A stretch of 64,000 bases of DNA, from assembly GCA_003153315.1 (NCBI GenBank), contig PLYA01000054.1, positions 62,001 to 126,000 on the forward strand, read 5' to 3'. A program made the translations under genes and the position numbers. Shown here in pieces: positions 54,939 to 64,000 of the stretch; position 1 is the stretch's first letter; each line of letters opens with the position of its first letter. The notes beneath the pieces are model-generated. The model was not told the origin of the DNA. It did not search any database and saw only the letters and a program-made list of their open reading frames with translations. This DNA comes from Bacteroidota bacterium (GTDB lineage: Bacteria > Bacteroidota > Bacteroidia > B-17B0 > Aurantibacillaceae).

Positions 54939-55748
54939 CTATTTACAAAACTCATTTACTTTTTCGTAAGCTTCCATATAACCTAAGTCCATAGCCTTTT
55001 TTAAATCGGCGCAACCGCCTTGTTTATCGTTAGCGGCATATTTGCAAACTCCGCGTATAAAATAAGCTTTGCTAAATGTAGGATTTAATTCTATTGCCTT
55101 ATTATTGTCTTGTATACCCCCATAATAATCTGCTGATAACCATTTACTGTTACCCCTGTTGTTATATGCCTCTGCATTTTTTTGGTTTAATTCTATTACC
55201 TGCGTATAATCTTTTATGGCTGCAGGGTAATCTTTAAAATGTTCATTTACAATTCCTCTGTTTGTGTATGCTTCAGTATAACGTGGATTTAAGTCAATGG
55301 CTTTGTTATAATCTTTTAAGGCTCCTTTGTAATCTTCCAATTCCTTTTTAGCATTTGCTCTGTTATAATAAGCAATAGTATATTTCGGGTTTATTTCTAT
55401 TGCCAGATTATAGTCTTTTATTGCCTCTTTATTATCGCCCAATTTATGCTTACAAAGCCCTCGGTTGCAATAAGCTTTTGTATAATTTCGGTTAAGCCTT
55501 ACAACTATATTATAATCCTCTATCGCTGCTTTATAATCTGCCAGTTCATACTTGCAAATCCCTCGGTTAAGAAAGGCGTAGTAATAGGTTGAGTCCAGTT
55601 CTATGGCTTTAGTGTATTCTCTTATTGCACCCTCGTAATCTTTTATATTAATTCTTTCGTTGCCTTTGTTTTGAAAGTCTTTTGGGGTTTGGGCAAAACA
55701 GAAATAATTGAAAAGTAAAAAAGCAAAAAAAATGTTAAGGCAGTTCAT
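54939..55748 (-). CDS. Secreted TPR protein with C-terminal Cys pair
   Basis: 269 residues with signal peptide (NYFCFAQ) and about six TPR units of the regular type AIKDYNLAIEINPKYTIAYY. The C-terminus GGCADLKKAMDLG...NEFCK repeats the ending of the TPR genes at 48570 and 59079. Located 12 bp before the CDF gene. Probably periplasmic, partner unknown. Confidence 0.8.
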   Translation of the reverse strand: MNCLNIFFAFLLFNYFCFAQTPKDFQNKGNERINIKDYEGAIREYTKAIELDSTYYYAFLNRGICKYELADYKAAIEDYNIVVRLNRNYTKAYCNRGLCKHKLGDNKEAIKDYNLAIEINPKYTIAYYNRANAKKELEDYKGALKDYNKAIDLNPRYTEAYTNRGIVNEHFKDYPAAIKDYTQVIELNQKNAEAYNNRGNSKWLSADYYGGIQDNNKAIELNPTFSKAYFIRGVCKYAANDKQGGCADLKKAMDLGYMEAYEKVNEFCK

Positions 55749-55753
55749 GTAAA

Positions 55754-56152
55754 TTAGCCCAGACTAAGTGTATTTGCTTGTATTTCTCTTAACCAATTGC
55801 TGGCCTCATCAGGGCATTGAAACATTTTGGAAGGAATAACAGGTTTAAAGGTTTTAAAATAAAAGTTAATTAATATTCGAATGTGCAACGTATTAAAAAG
55901 ATAGGCCTCTGCAATTTGGTTAGGCCTGTGTTTTTTGATTGAAGTAACATTGAAAGTATCCATTGTTACATGTCCAACACTAACATCACGCGCATCAACT
56001 ATCACTTTATAAGGCATGCGGTTTGCCATTTTTTCAAAAATCTGATGAACTTTAATAATTTCTTCAGCGGTAAAGTCAACCCCTTCTTTTGGTTTTACGT
56101 AAATAATATCATTTTTAATGGGGTGAATCTCTACTAGGTTTGTTACAATCAT
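55754..56152 (-). CDS. Hypothetical protein, STAS-like fold candidate
   Basis: 132 residues without signal peptide. Alternating beta-alpha pattern (IIYVKPKEGVDFTAEEII, YKVIVDARDVSVG, then IAEAYLFNTLHIRILINFYF) resembles the SpoIIAA/STAS-like domain proteins of Bacteroidota (DUF7793 type), which have unknown function. Ends 5 bp from the TPR gene start, so the two may be one transcript. Confidence 0.6.
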   Translation of the reverse strand: MIVTNLVEIHPIKNDIIYVKPKEGVDFTAEEIIKVHQIFEKMANRMPYKVIVDARDVSVGHVTMDTFNVTSIKKHRPNQIAEAYLFNTLHIRILINFYFKTFKPVIPSKMFQCPDEASNWLREIQANTLSLG

Positions 56153-56297
56153 AAGATAAACATGTTTTACCTTCTTAGTTTATTGTTTAAATAAAGTGTT
56201 CACAAACAAACCTACTAATTTTTTTTAGAACACAAAATGTTTGTCGACTGTGCCGATTTGCATCTAAGCGAAGTCTTTACGCTTTACCAATAGTTTT

Positions 56298-56741
56298 TTA
56301 GTAAATCGCGCTTACCCAAGCTGCCTGTTTTATAGTGGTTTTAGGTGCAAATTCCTTAAACACAGGTTTAATATCTAAAATAGGTGTGCTGTTTATGGCG
56401 TCTAAGTATTTAACTTTTATACTTCTTCCTTGGTGTTCAATTAATTCCACGGTGCAAAGTCCTATAGAATTCGGCCTGTCTTTATTGCGTTGTGCAAAAA
56501 CGCCCACTTTAGGGTAGGCCGGGTTGCCTCTTGGTCTGCGAGAGAATACAATTGGCTCGTTTACTACCTTATCAAAAAAGTAAATAATTTCTAAGTGAGA
56601 GAAATCCTCAATGCCGTCAAATGCTTCGGTGGGTATATCATCGGCAAGTTCTATTTCAGAAACAACATCCCCCCAGTTGTCATCAAAAGGTTCTGCTCTT
56701 TTATTTTTTACAGTGGCTATTGCCTTTAATTGAATTTGCAT
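56298..56741 (-). CDS. trmO: tRNA (t6A37) N6-methyltransferase
   Basis: 147 residues from the Met at 56741 (the frame opens at 56756 with MVNCT, but homologues begin with the MQIQLKAIATV strand). The beta-barrel signature SRRPRGNPAYPKVGVFAQRN and DRPNSIGL matches TrmO (YaeB/TsaA), which methylates threonylcarbamoyladenosine at position 37 of tRNA. A SAM-using enzyme unrelated to Rossmann methyltransferases. Stands alone, divergent from purL. Confidence 0.9.
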   Translation of the reverse strand: MQIQLKAIATVKNKRAEPFDDNWGDVVSEIELADDIPTEAFDGIEDFSHLEIIYFFDKVVNEPIVFSRRPRGNPAYPKVGVFAQRNKDRPNSIGLCTVELIEHQGRSIKVKYLDAINSTPILDIKPVFKEFAPKTTIKQAAWVSAIY

Positions 56742-56823
56742 GGTGCAATTTACCATTTACCTTTATCATGTAACATTCTTCATATTGTTAAAAAGCCTCT
56801 TTTTTAGTTTCAGCTAAAAGGGT

Positions 56824-56831
56824 TACTTTCG
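56824..56831 (+). promoter_or_regulatory. -7 box TACTTTCG before purL
   Basis: TACTTTCG (TAnnTTTG with C for T at position 7) lies 15 bp before the purL ATG at 56847. It probably drives the purL-TPR-CHU_C-PorP series. No purine riboswitch structure was recognisable in the 105-bp gap. Confidence 0.4.
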
Positions 56832-56846
56832 GGAAAAATTATAAAC

Positions 56847-59078
56847 ATGCAGAAAGAAATGCAAGAGACTTTACCCACAGTTGATACTGCTAAAAAATTA
56901 GGTCTTTTACCCGAAGAGTTTGAGAAGATAAAAGAGATATTAGGTCGTACACCCAATTTTACGGAGTTATCTATTTACTCGGTTATGTGGAGCGAACATT
57001 GTTCTTACAAGAATTCCATAATCTGGCTAAAAACATTACCTAAAGATGGGCCGCACATGCTTGCCAAAGCCGGAGAAGAAAATGCCGGTTTGATTGATAT
57101 TGGCGGTGGCTTAGGCTGTGCTTTTAAAATAGAATCTCATAACCACCCAAGCGCTATCGAACCTTATCAGGGAGCTGCAACAGGTGTGGGAGGTATTAAC
57201 CGAGATATATTTACCATGGGCGCACGCCCTATTGCACAGTTAAACTCGCTTCGTTTCGGAGATATTAACTCGCCTAAAACCCAATGGATTATGAGAGGTG
57301 TTGTTAAGGGTATTGGCAATTATGGTAATGCATTTGGTATACCCACAGTTGGCGGAGAAGTATTTTTTGATGAGTGTTATAATACTAACCCATTGGTAAA
57401 TGCCATGAGTGTGGGTATTGTAAAAGCAGGAGAAACAGTTTCTGCAACATCTTATGGTGCAGGAAATCCGGTATTTATTGTGGGTTCTGCCACAGGTAAA
57501 GATGGTATACATGGTGCAACTTTTGCCAGTACAGATATTACAGAGAATAGTGCTGATGATTTACCGGCAGTGCAGGTTGGAGATCCGTTTCAGGAAAAAT
57601 TATTATTGGAAGCTTCTCTAGAAGTGATAAAAACGGGTGCTGTTATCGGTATGCAGGATATGGGTGCTGCGGGTATTACCTGCTCAACGTCTGAGATGAG
57701 TGCCAAAGGTGAGCATGGTATGGATATTTGGTTACACAAAGTGCCTACCCGTCAGCAAGGCATGAAACCTTTTGAGATATTACTTTCAGAATCGCAAGAG
57801 CGTATGCTTATTGTGGTAGAGAAAGGTAAAGAAGCTGCAGTGAACAAAGTATTTGAAAAATGGGATTTGAATTGTGAGCAGATTGGTGTAGTTACTAAAG
57901 GCGGTCGTTTAAAATATTATATGTTTGATGAGCTGGTTGCCGATGTTCCAGCCGAAACGCTTGTACTTGGTGGTGGTGCACCCGTTTACAAAAGAGAATA
58001 CAAAGAACCTGCTTACTATGCAGAATCGAAAAAGTTTAAAATTGAAGATGTAAAAGAACCTGCTGATTATAAAGCAGTGATGATTCATTTAATATCGCAT
58101 CCAAACATTGCGTCTAAACGCTGGGTGTATAATCAGTACGATAGCATGGTAGGTACGGTTAACCAAAGCACCAATAACCCCAGCGATGCGGCTATTGTAA
58201 ATATTAAAGAAACCGATAAAGCCCTTGCGCTTTCAGTTGATTGTAACAGTCGTTATGTAAACGCCGACCCTGAAATTGGTTGTGCTATTGCAGTAAGTGA
58301 AGCTGCCCGTAATATTGTTTGCAGTGGTGGCGAAGCCAGTGCCGTTACTAATTGTTTAAACTTTGGTAACCCTTACAACCCAGAAGTATACTGGCAATTT
58401 GTAGGTGCTATTAAAGGTATGAGTGCTGCCTGTACTAAATTTAAAACCCCGGTAACAGGTGGTAATGTCAGTTTTTATAATCAATCATCTTTTGAAGGCC
58501 CTATATTCCCAACCCCAACCATTGGTATGCTTGGGTTATTACAAGACAAATCAACACAGACTTCTTTAAGCTTTAAAACTGAAGGGGATTGCATTTACAT
58601 CATAGGCGAATGCAAAAATGATATTGCCTCTTCAGAATATGTTTATTCCTATCATAAGATAAAAAACACACCTGCTCCATATTTTAATTTGGAGGAAGAA
58701 TATTCTATGCAGGAAGCTGTAAAAACTGTTATTAAACACAAACTTATTGAAAGCGCACATGATTGTTCTGATGGTGGTTTGTTTGTATGTTTGGCAGAAA
58801 GCGCCTTTCAACGCGATTTAGGTTTTGATATTTCATCTGATAAAAACATCCGTATGGATGCTTTCTTGTTTGGCGAAGGGCAAGGGCGCGTAGTTGTTAC
58901 CGTTAAAAAAGAAAACGAAATTGCTTTGGTAGATGAACTAAAGAAAATGGATGTAAAGTTCAGTAAGCTTGGTTTTGTAAAAGGTAGTGAAGTTACTATC
59001 GATGGACAACCTTATGGTTCTATCAGTGAGTTTAAAAACTTATACGATACCTCTATCGAAAAGATATTAGGAGAGTAA
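56847..59078 (+). CDS. purL: Phosphoribosylformylglycinamidine synthase, small type
   Basis: 743 residues, the size of the small PurL that works with separate PurQ and PurS. AIR-synthetase-type fold with [16 protein letters not shown] at the start, [20 protein letters not shown] (ATP and metal site), [15 protein letters not shown], and a second half with the pseudo-repeat [20 protein letters not shown] and [14 protein letters not shown]. Converts FGAR, ATP and ammonia to FGAM. purQ and purS are not in the window. Followed with no gap by the TPR gene. Confidence 0.95.
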   Translation: MQKEMQETLPTVDTAKKLGLLPEEFEKIKEILGRTPNFTELSIYSVMWSEHCSYKNSIIWLKTLPKDGPHMLAKAGEENAGLIDIGGGLGCAFKIESHNHPSAIEPYQGAATGVGGINRDIFTMGARPIAQLNSLRFGDINSPKTQWIMRGVVKGIGNYGNAFGIPTVGGEVFFDECYNTNPLVNAMSVGIVKAGETVSATSYGAGNPVFIVGSATGKDGIHGATFASTDITENSADDLPAVQVGDPFQEKLLLEASLEVIKTGAVIGMQDMGAAGITCSTSEMSAKGEHGMDIWLHKVPTRQQGMKPFEILLSESQERMLIVVEKGKEAAVNKVFEKWDLNCEQIGVVTKGGRLKYYMFDELVADVPAETLVLGGGAPVYKREYKEPAYYAESKKFKIEDVKEPADYKAVMIHLISHPNIASKRWVYNQYDSMVGTVNQSTNNPSDAAIVNIKETDKALALSVDCNSRYVNADPEIGCAIAVSEAARNIVCSGGEASAVTNCLNFGNPYNPEVYWQFVGAIKGMSAACTKFKTPVTGGNVSFYNQSSFEGPIFPTPTIGMLGLLQDKSTQTSLSFKTEGDCIYIIGECKNDIASSEYVYSYHKIKNTPAPYFNLEEEYSMQEAVKTVIKHKLIESAHDCSDGGLFVCLAESAFQRDLGFDISSDKNIRMDAFLFGEGQGRVVVTVKKENEIALVDELKKMDVKFSKLGFVKGSEVTIDGQPYGSISEFKNLYDTSIEKILGE

Positions 59079-59786
59079 ATGAAGTCGTATTTCTGTTTGA
59101 TATTTTTTATTCATGCAGCTTTAAGCTTCTCACAAACAGATACACATAAATTATACTTATCTGCTTTAGTTAAAGATTCAGTAAAAGATTATACAGGTGC
59201 TTTAACCGATTTGGATAATGCGTTAGCTAATTCAAAAAGCAACGATTCTCTTCATATACTACATGCCAAAATAGAAGCTGAAAGCTTAAATTTTAAACAA
59301 GCATATGAAGAGATTAATGAAATTATAAAACACAATACCACTTCTTCTGATGCCTATCTTTTACGTGGCATTATCCGAGCTAAGTTAGGTAATTTAGAAG
59401 GGGCCATTCATGATTTTACCAAGAGTTTAAAGTTAAGCCCCATCAGCGCTAAAGCATATTATAATCGGGGATTAGCACATGCATATTTAGATGAATACAA
59501 AAAAGCGGTGGATGATTTTTCTAAAGCTATAGAACAGTTACCTGCTTATGCTGACGCTTGGTTTCAACGTGGTTATTGGAAAGAATCTATGGGAGATTAT
59601 ACCGGTTCTTTAATGGATTTGATAAAGGCTAATGAGTTAAACACAAATAATCCGGAAATATTGATTGAAATGGCTGTTGCCAATTACAAACTAAAGCAAA
59701 ATGATAAAGCTTGTGCTTTATTAAACGATGCTAAAACAAAAGGCTCTTCGTCTGCCGGAGAATTAATTTTAATTTATTGTAAATGA
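59079..59786 (+). CDS. Secreted TPR protein with C-terminal Cys pair
   Basis: 235 residues with signal peptide (HAALSFSQ) and about four or five TPR units (AIHDFTKSLKLSPISAKAYY). The end KACALLNDAKTKGS...LIYCK is the third version of the CADLKKA...CK ending found also at 48570 and 54939. Its ATG touches the purL stop, and its stop overlaps the next gene by 4 bp. It may assist assembly of the following T9SS proteins. Confidence 0.8.
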   Translation: MKSYFCLIFFIHAALSFSQTDTHKLYLSALVKDSVKDYTGALTDLDNALANSKSNDSLHILHAKIEAESLNFKQAYEEINEIIKHNTTSSDAYLLRGIIRAKLGNLEGAIHDFTKSLKLSPISAKAYYNRGLAHAYLDEYKKAVDDFSKAIEQLPAYADAWFQRGYWKESMGDYTGSLMDLIKANELNTNNPEILIEMAVANYKLKQNDKACALLNDAKTKGSSSAGELILIYCK

Positions 59787-60334
59787 GTTTACGTAAATTA
59801 TATATACTTTTTTTCTCCCTATTTGTTTACCTTGCAAATGCGCAGGGCTTTAGTATTGCCCTAAAAACATATCAACCCGATTGCTCTATCAACTCGGTAA
59901 AGATTAATGTTAGCGGCAATACCCCACCCTATAAGTATACCTGGGGCAATGGTATGACAGGAGATTCTATCTCCAACTTAAAAGGTGGTGTTTATGCCGT
60001 TCTTATTACCGATAGTCTTGAAAAAGATACTACGTTTGCATTCATTCTTCCCCCTCCTGCTTGTACGGTAGTTTTTTCTAATCATTTTACACCTAATGGA
60101 GATGGATTTAATGATACTTGGTCTGTTGGCAATACAGACAGGTACCCTAATTTCCTATTGCAGGTATTTGACAGATGGGGACAATTGGTGCATACGCAAA
60201 GACACCAATACATCCCTTGGGAAGGAACCCAGTTAGGCCTTAAGTTACCCGATGCAACTTATTATTATATCTTTTTTTATGATGGGGGAGATGCAACTAA
60301 TTATGAAAAAGGAAGCGTAACTATTGTAAGATGA
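59783..60334 (+). CDS. Short T9SS type B substrate (SprB-like repeat plus CHU_C domain)
   Basis: 183 residues: signal peptide (ends LANAQG), one SprB-type repeat (YKYTWGNGMTGDSISNLKGG), and the gliding-motility-associated C-terminal domain (FTPNGDGFNDTWSVG, DRWGQLVHT, KGSVTIVR). The sorting domain takes more than half of the protein, so it is a minimal type B cargo. It overlaps the following PorP/SprF gene by 4 bp, which is the classic partnership: type B substrates need a cognate PorP/SprF-like protein for surface attachment. Confidence 0.85.
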   Translation: MSLRKLYILFFSLFVYLANAQGFSIALKTYQPDCSINSVKINVSGNTPPYKYTWGNGMTGDSISNLKGGVYAVLITDSLEKDTTFAFILPPPACTVVFSNHFTPNGDGFNDTWSVGNTDRYPNFLLQVFDRWGQLVHTQRHQYIPWEGTQLGLKLPDATYYYIFFYDGGDATNYEKGSVTIVR

Positions 60335-61341
60335 AAAGTTATAAATTAAAAATTATAAGTTATAAGTTGCTTTTAGTGTTTATCACTTATAACTCATCAT
60401 TTATAACCAATCACTCTTTTGCACAACAAACACCAACCTATACTCAGTTTGTGCTTAATCAATACGGTTCTAACCCAGCTTATGCAGGTACTAACTTGGG
60501 TATGGAAGCTCTTACCGGAAGAAGATACCAATGGCTTGGTTTTGATAATGCTCCTGTTACAACCTTTGGTAGTTTTACTTTTGCCTGGAGAGGAGGAGGA
60601 GACTATAATTACAAATCCAAACAAGCAGTTGGCATTTATGTTGAAGACGATAAGGCAGGGGGCTTTTTTTCAAAGTCAGCTTATCTTTCATACTCTTATC
60701 ATATTAAAATATTTACAGGCTTAAACATTGCGGCAGGTATATTTGCCGGTGTCAGGCAGGTGGGCTTGAATTACTCTATAAATGACCCTAACGACCCCAT
60801 ATTAAATGATAAAAAAGCAGCTTCTTTAATTACCCTATATCCTGATGTAATACCCGGCATGCGTTTTTATACCAAGAAGCTTTTTATTGATATAAGTGTT
60901 AGGCAATTATATAAAAACAGTTTGCAGCAGGGTTCATACGAAATAGGTAGCCCGCCCAGCAAATTGGCGCCTACTTATACCTTTATTGCTAAACGTAAAA
61001 TCCCGTTGGGCGATAATACCTGGATGTTGGTTCCTGCAGTTAAGGTGCAATCTGCCTTTACAACCATTCCGCTTATAGAAGCAAATGCTATGCTTTTTTA
61101 TAACAGAACGATAGGCATGGGGGCATCCATAAGAGGCAATTCGTTTGCCTGCGCCATCTTTCAGATTAAAATACTAAAGAATATTATTGTAGGTTTGGGT
61201 TATGATTATACCATCAACAAACTTCATACAGCTTCTGCTAATTCGGTTGAATTTATGCTAAGCTTTACTCCGGGTGGAGCGGGCGATGATAAGAATGTGG
61301 GTAGAAGAAGTGTAGCTAACTGCCCTGATTTTAACTTCTAA
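60331..61341 (+). CDS. PorP/SprF-family T9SS outer-membrane protein
   Basis: 336 residues. Signal sequence ending SFAQ, then QTPTYTQFVLNQYGSNPAYA and the beta-barrel pattern of PorP/SprF (GRRYQWLGFDNAPVTTF, SYSYHIKI, GIFAGVRQVGLNYS, GLGYDYTINKL). PorP/SprF proteins sit in the outer membrane near the T9SS translocon and shuttle or anchor type B cargo. Position behind the small CHU_C gene supports this. Stop-free antisense and shadow frames are ignored. Confidence 0.9.
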   Translation: MKSYKLKIISYKLLLVFITYNSSFITNHSFAQQTPTYTQFVLNQYGSNPAYAGTNLGMEALTGRRYQWLGFDNAPVTTFGSFTFAWRGGGDYNYKSKQAVGIYVEDDKAGGFFSKSAYLSYSYHIKIFTGLNIAAGIFAGVRQVGLNYSINDPNDPILNDKKAASLITLYPDVIPGMRFYTKKLFIDISVRQLYKNSLQQGSYEIGSPPSKLAPTYTFIAKRKIPLGDNTWMLVPAVKVQSAFTTIPLIEANAMLFYNRTIGMGASIRGNSFACAIFQIKILKNIIVGLGYDYTINKLHTASANSVEFMLSFTPGGAGDDKNVGRRSVANCPDFNF

Positions 61342-61391
61342 ATAGGAAGTACACTTTAGAACAAATAATATACCTGTAAAATAAGGTTTTG

Positions 61392-61399
61392 TACCTTTG
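61392..61399 (+). promoter_or_regulatory. -7 box TACCTTTG before ribBA
   Basis: Perfect TAnnTTTG match 46 bp ahead of the ribBA ATG. An AAGGT/ACCTT inverted repeat overlaps it. No FMN riboswitch was visible in the 104-bp gap. Confidence 0.4.
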
Positions 61400-61445
61400 T
61401 ACGATGAAACCGAAGGTTCATAAATTTCATAAAGAAATATAGCGC

Positions 61446-62660
61446 ATGAGTAAAAGTGTATTAGATAAAATAGAAGATGCGATTACCGATATTAAAGCCG
61501 GTAAATTGGTTATTGTGGTTGATGATGAAGATCGTGAGAATGAAGGAGATTTTATTACTGCTGCTCGCAACGTTACGCCCGAGGTTATTAACTTTATGGC
61601 TACCCATGGCAGGGGCTTAATATGCGCCCCCATTAGCGAAGAACTTGCCAACCAGCTTAAACTGGAAATGATGGTTAGCAGCAACTCATCCCTGCACGAA
61701 ACTCCTTTTACCGTTTCTATTGATTTGCTGGGGCATGGCTGTACTACGGGAATATCAGCTTCAGACAGGGCTAAGACCATACAAGCACTTATTAACCCCA
61801 ATACTAAACCCGAAGAGTTTGGTAAACCCGGACATATATTTCCTTTAAAAGCAAAAAAGGGAGGCGTGTTACGTCGTATAGGGCATACCGAAGCAACCGT
61901 TGATTTAGCTCTATTGGCAGGATTTGAACCCTGTGGCGTGTTAGTAGAAATAATGAACGAAGATGGCACTATGGCTCGCCTTCCGGATTTGGTTAAGGTT
62001 AAAGAGAAATTCAATCTTAAAATAATCTCTATAAAAGATTTGATTGCTTACCGCCTGCAAAAAGAAAGTATTATAGAAAAAGAAGTTGAAGTTGAGTTAC
62101 CAACTCAATGGGGTACATTTAAGATGGCTGCCTACAAACAGACTACTACCGGTCAGGAGCATTTAGCCATATACAAAGGCACTTGGAAAAAAGATGAACC
62201 TGTTTTGGTACGCGTACACTCCTCTTGTGTAACAGGCGATATCTTTGGTTCTTGTCGTTGTGATTGTGGACCACAATTGCACAAAGCATTAGAAATAATT
62301 GAAAAAGAAGGCAAGGGTGTATTGGTGTATATGAATCAGGAAGGGCGTGGTATTGGTTTGCTTAACAAACTAAAAGCCTATAAACTGCAGGAACAGGGCA
62401 TGGATACCGTTGAAGCAAATGCAGAACTGGGTTTTAAACCCGATGAGCGCGACTATGGCGTGGGTGCACAAATACTAAGAGACCTGGGTGTAAGCAAAAT
62501 AAAACTAATGACCAACAATCCTAAAAAGCGTGCAGGTCTTATTGGCTATGGTTTAGAGATTGTAGATAATGTTGCCTTAGAAATTAAAAGTAATCAGCAC
62601 AACAGCCTCTACCTGAAAACAAAAAAAGAAAAGATGGGGCATGATTTAAAGCTTGATTAA
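61446..62660 (+). CDS. ribBA: Bifunctional 3,4-DHBP synthase / GTP cyclohydrolase II
   Basis: 404 residues. The N-terminal RibB domain (to about 205) has [23 protein letters not shown] and the [20 protein letters not shown] site with the His needed for DHBP formation. The C-terminal RibA domain has [19 protein letters not shown] (three zinc-binding Cys) and NQEGRGIGL. The two halves make both precursors of riboflavin from ribulose 5-phosphate and GTP. Both active sites look intact. Gene stands alone. Confidence 0.95.
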   Translation: MSKSVLDKIEDAITDIKAGKLVIVVDDEDRENEGDFITAARNVTPEVINFMATHGRGLICAPISEELANQLKLEMMVSSNSSLHETPFTVSIDLLGHGCTTGISASDRAKTIQALINPNTKPEEFGKPGHIFPLKAKKGGVLRRIGHTEATVDLALLAGFEPCGVLVEIMNEDGTMARLPDLVKVKEKFNLKIISIKDLIAYRLQKESIIEKEVEVELPTQWGTFKMAAYKQTTTGQEHLAIYKGTWKKDEPVLVRVHSSCVTGDIFGSCRCDCGPQLHKALEIIEKEGKGVLVYMNQEGRGIGLLNKLKAYKLQEQGMDTVEANAELGFKPDERDYGVGAQILRDLGVSKIKLMTNNPKKRAGLIGYGLEIVDNVALEIKSNQHNSLYLKTKKEKMGHDLKLD

Positions 62661-62724
62661 TTAAAGCTTTCGGACGTTTCGACAATTACGCAGTTGTGCT
62701 TTACGTCTCAAGCTTTTGCTCATA

Positions 62725-62872
62725 GTCATCATTGTGAGGGCTTTGCCCTAAGCAATCTTACAGGTGTAGTAAATAAGAGGTTGGTTATTGCGAAGTAACC
62801 ATACGTCATTGCGAGGAAGAATGACAAAGCAATCTCCTAACTAAGGATTGTCGCGCTTCGCTCTCAATGACG
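62725..62872. repeat. Cluster of REP-like GTCATTGCGAG repeats
   Basis: At least three related copies: a diverged one at 62725-62760, GTCATTGCGAGGAAGAATGA from 62804, and an inverted copy (GATTGTCGCGCTTCGCTCTC...ATGAC) ending at 62872. A short ggttattgcgaagtaacc palindrome lies between them (62782-62799). The family is the same as at 38392-38462. It fills the gap between the convergent ribBA and rnr genes and can form a strong stem-loop. Confidence 0.8.
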
Positions 62873-62877
62873 AAGTA

Positions 62878-64000
62878 CTACCTTCTTCTACTTCCTTTAT
62901 GCTTAGGCTTTTGGTTGCTGCGCTTATTAGGATTTCTACCTCCGCCGCCACCTTCATGTTTTTCTATGCGGTTATGCTGCGATGCATTTTGTTCAATCGT
63001 ATCTACCAACAAAAAGTCTAACTGCTTTTTAATCATATCGGCAGTCTTAATTTCAATCAGCACCTTATCGCCAAGGGCAAATACCTTTTTGGTTCTTTTG
63101 CCTACGTAGCAATAGTTATCTTCATCATAAGCATAAAAATCATCTTTCATATCGCGGGCGCGTATAAGCCCTTCGCATTTGTTCTCCACAATTTCGGCAT
63201 ACAAACCCCACTCGGTAACACCAGATATAATCGCTTGAAAAGTATGCCCTACTTTATCCTTTAAAAACTCAACCTGTTTGTATTTAATAGAAGCGCGCTC
63301 TGCCTCGGCAGCCAGTTTCTCTCGTGCAGAAGAATGTTTGCTGTATGTTTCCAGTTCTTCAGCATTGCTATAAGAAGTATGGTTAAGATAAGCCTCCAGT
63401 AAACGATGCACCATCATATCGGGATAACGACGAATAGGAGAGGTGAAATGTGTATAGTAATCAAAGCCCAAACCATAGTGCCCTATGTTCTCAATGGTAT
63501 AAATAGCTTTGGGCATAGAGCGTATGGCAAGTATTTCAATGGTGCCTGCTTCGGGTTTACCTTTTACATCTACCAACAATTTATTAATAGATTGCGTGGT
63601 GGTTTGTTTGCTTTGCACATTTAATGAGTAACCGAATTTATTTACAAAGTTGTTCAGGTCGGTTAGCTTATCACTCGACGGAGTATCGTGTACACGGTAA
63701 ACAACCGCCTTTGCAGTTTTAGGATTTTGTTTCTCCCTGTTCTTAGGCATGGCTTTGCTTAGCACAGTTGCCACATGTTTGTTGGCAAGCAACATAAAAT
63801 CTTCAATCAGTTTATGCGCATCTTTTTGCACTTTAAAATAAACGCCTGTTGGCACGCCATCTTTATCCAAGGTAAACTTTACTTCTTCCTTATCAAAAAA
63901 GATAGAACCGTTTTTAGTACGCTCTGCACGTAGTTTTTTAGCCAGTTTATCTAAAGCAAATATCTCTTCTTTATAATCTCCTTTGCCGGTTTCTATCACT
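62878..64000 (-). CDS. rnr: Ribonuclease R, 3' part (partial at window end)
   Basis: At least 373 residues of the C-terminal part of an RNB-family exoribonuclease. The visible part holds the RNB end (QKDAHKLIEDFMLLANKHVA, GFDYYTHFTSPIRRYPDMMV with the conserved TSPIRRYPD block), the S1 domain (HTFQAIISGVTEWGLYAEIV) and a basic Gly/Arg/Lys-rich tail (GGGGGRNPNKRSNQKPKHKG). RNase R degrades structured RNA 3' to 5'. The 5' half with the catalytic Asp cluster lies beyond the right edge of the window. Confidence 0.9.
   Translation of the reverse strand, partial: VIETGKGDYKEEIFALDKLAKKLRAERTKNGSIFFDKEEVKFTLDKDGVPTGVYFKVQKDAHKLIEDFMLLANKHVATVLSKAMPKNREKQNPKTAKAVVYRVHDTPSSDKLTDLNNFVNKFGYSLNVQSKQTTTQSINKLLVDVKGKPEAGTIEILAIRSMPKAIYTIENIGHYGLGFDYYTHFTSPIRRYPDMMVHRLLEAYLNHTSYSNAEELETYSKHSSAREKLAAEAERASIKYKQVEFLKDKVGHTFQAIISGVTEWGLYAEIVENKCEGLIRARDMKDDFYAYDEDNYCYVGKRTKKVFALGDKVLIEIKTADMIKKQLDFLLVDTIEQNASQHNRIEKHEGGGGGRNPNKRSNQKPKHKGSRRR

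Noticed and set aside
56153-56297. Possible small RNA or riboswitch between the STAS-like gene and trmO
   Set aside because: No stable stem or known riboswitch core could be found by eye in this AT-rich gap.

Overview
The window is a 64 kb chromosomal segment from an AT-rich Bacteroidota bacterium, most likely a free-living or environmental member of the Chitinophagales/Sphingobacteriales type. The evidence is direct: six proteins carry type IX secretion system (T9SS) C-terminal sorting domains (type A: LRR protein, S8 peptidase, one NHL protein; type B/CHU_C: two giant NHL proteins and one 183-residue protein), a PorP/SprF homologue is present, and promoters where visible have the Bacteroidota -7 box TAnnTTTG. 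I see no rRNA, tRNA, CRISPR array, prophage or insertion sequence.

Layout. 1-3.9 kb: an orphan hypothetical gene, a 21-bp repeat array, a remnant of an XRE regulator, a secreted LRR protein and a SASA-type esterase. 3.9-11 kb: membrane glycosylation (a DPM1-like GT2, a PIG-V-like GT-C, and two GT-C proteins carrying C-terminal fascin-like beta-trefoils). 11-19.1 kb: secreted subtilase, PrxQ, GT2, lipase, TPR protein, HTTM protein, cupin, gcvT. 19.1-23.7 kb: a pRiA4b ORF-3 family protein, then five minus-strand genes that look like a copper-handling set (Cys-motif protein, Met-rich outer-membrane protein, MbnP-like lipoprotein, CX4CH cytochrome-like lipoprotein, SCO protein). 23.7-30.8 kb: a second 21-bp array, UvrD/PcrA helicase starting with TTG, an outer-membrane protein, and a flippase/PfkB kinase/SIS isomerase/nucleotidyltransferase operon resembling heptose-nucleotide synthesis. 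30.8-38.3 kb: three tandem NHL beta-propeller proteins exported by T9SS. 38.4-40.3 kb: a REP-like repeat, another orphan hypothetical gene, a third 21-bp array and a collagen-like lipoprotein. 40.3-47.9 kb: an eight-gene glycan cluster (GT4, three methyltransferase or ATP-grasp enzymes, HAD phosphatase, DegT aminotransferase, two SDR epimerases). 47.9-56.8 kb: miaE, TPR proteins, purK-purE-methyltransferase-ZIP operon, CDF and GDPD genes, trmO. 56.8-64 kb: purL-TPR-CHU_C-PorP operon, ribBA, a second REP-like cluster, and the 3' part of rnr.

How it fits together: much of the window makes or exports cell-surface material. T9SS substrates, a PorP/SprF protein, polyprenyl-linked glycosylation and a sugar-modification cluster would together build the surface glycan and the protein coat. 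Housekeeping genes (purine, riboflavin, glycine cleavage, tRNA modification, RNA decay) are interspersed.

The most unusual signal is non-coding. Three intergenic arrays (870-1121, 23724-23975, 39307-39537) have unrelated sequences but exactly the same 21-bp period, 12, 12 and 11 units with no indels, and each contains dyad-symmetric cores. I know of no named repeat class that matches this design.
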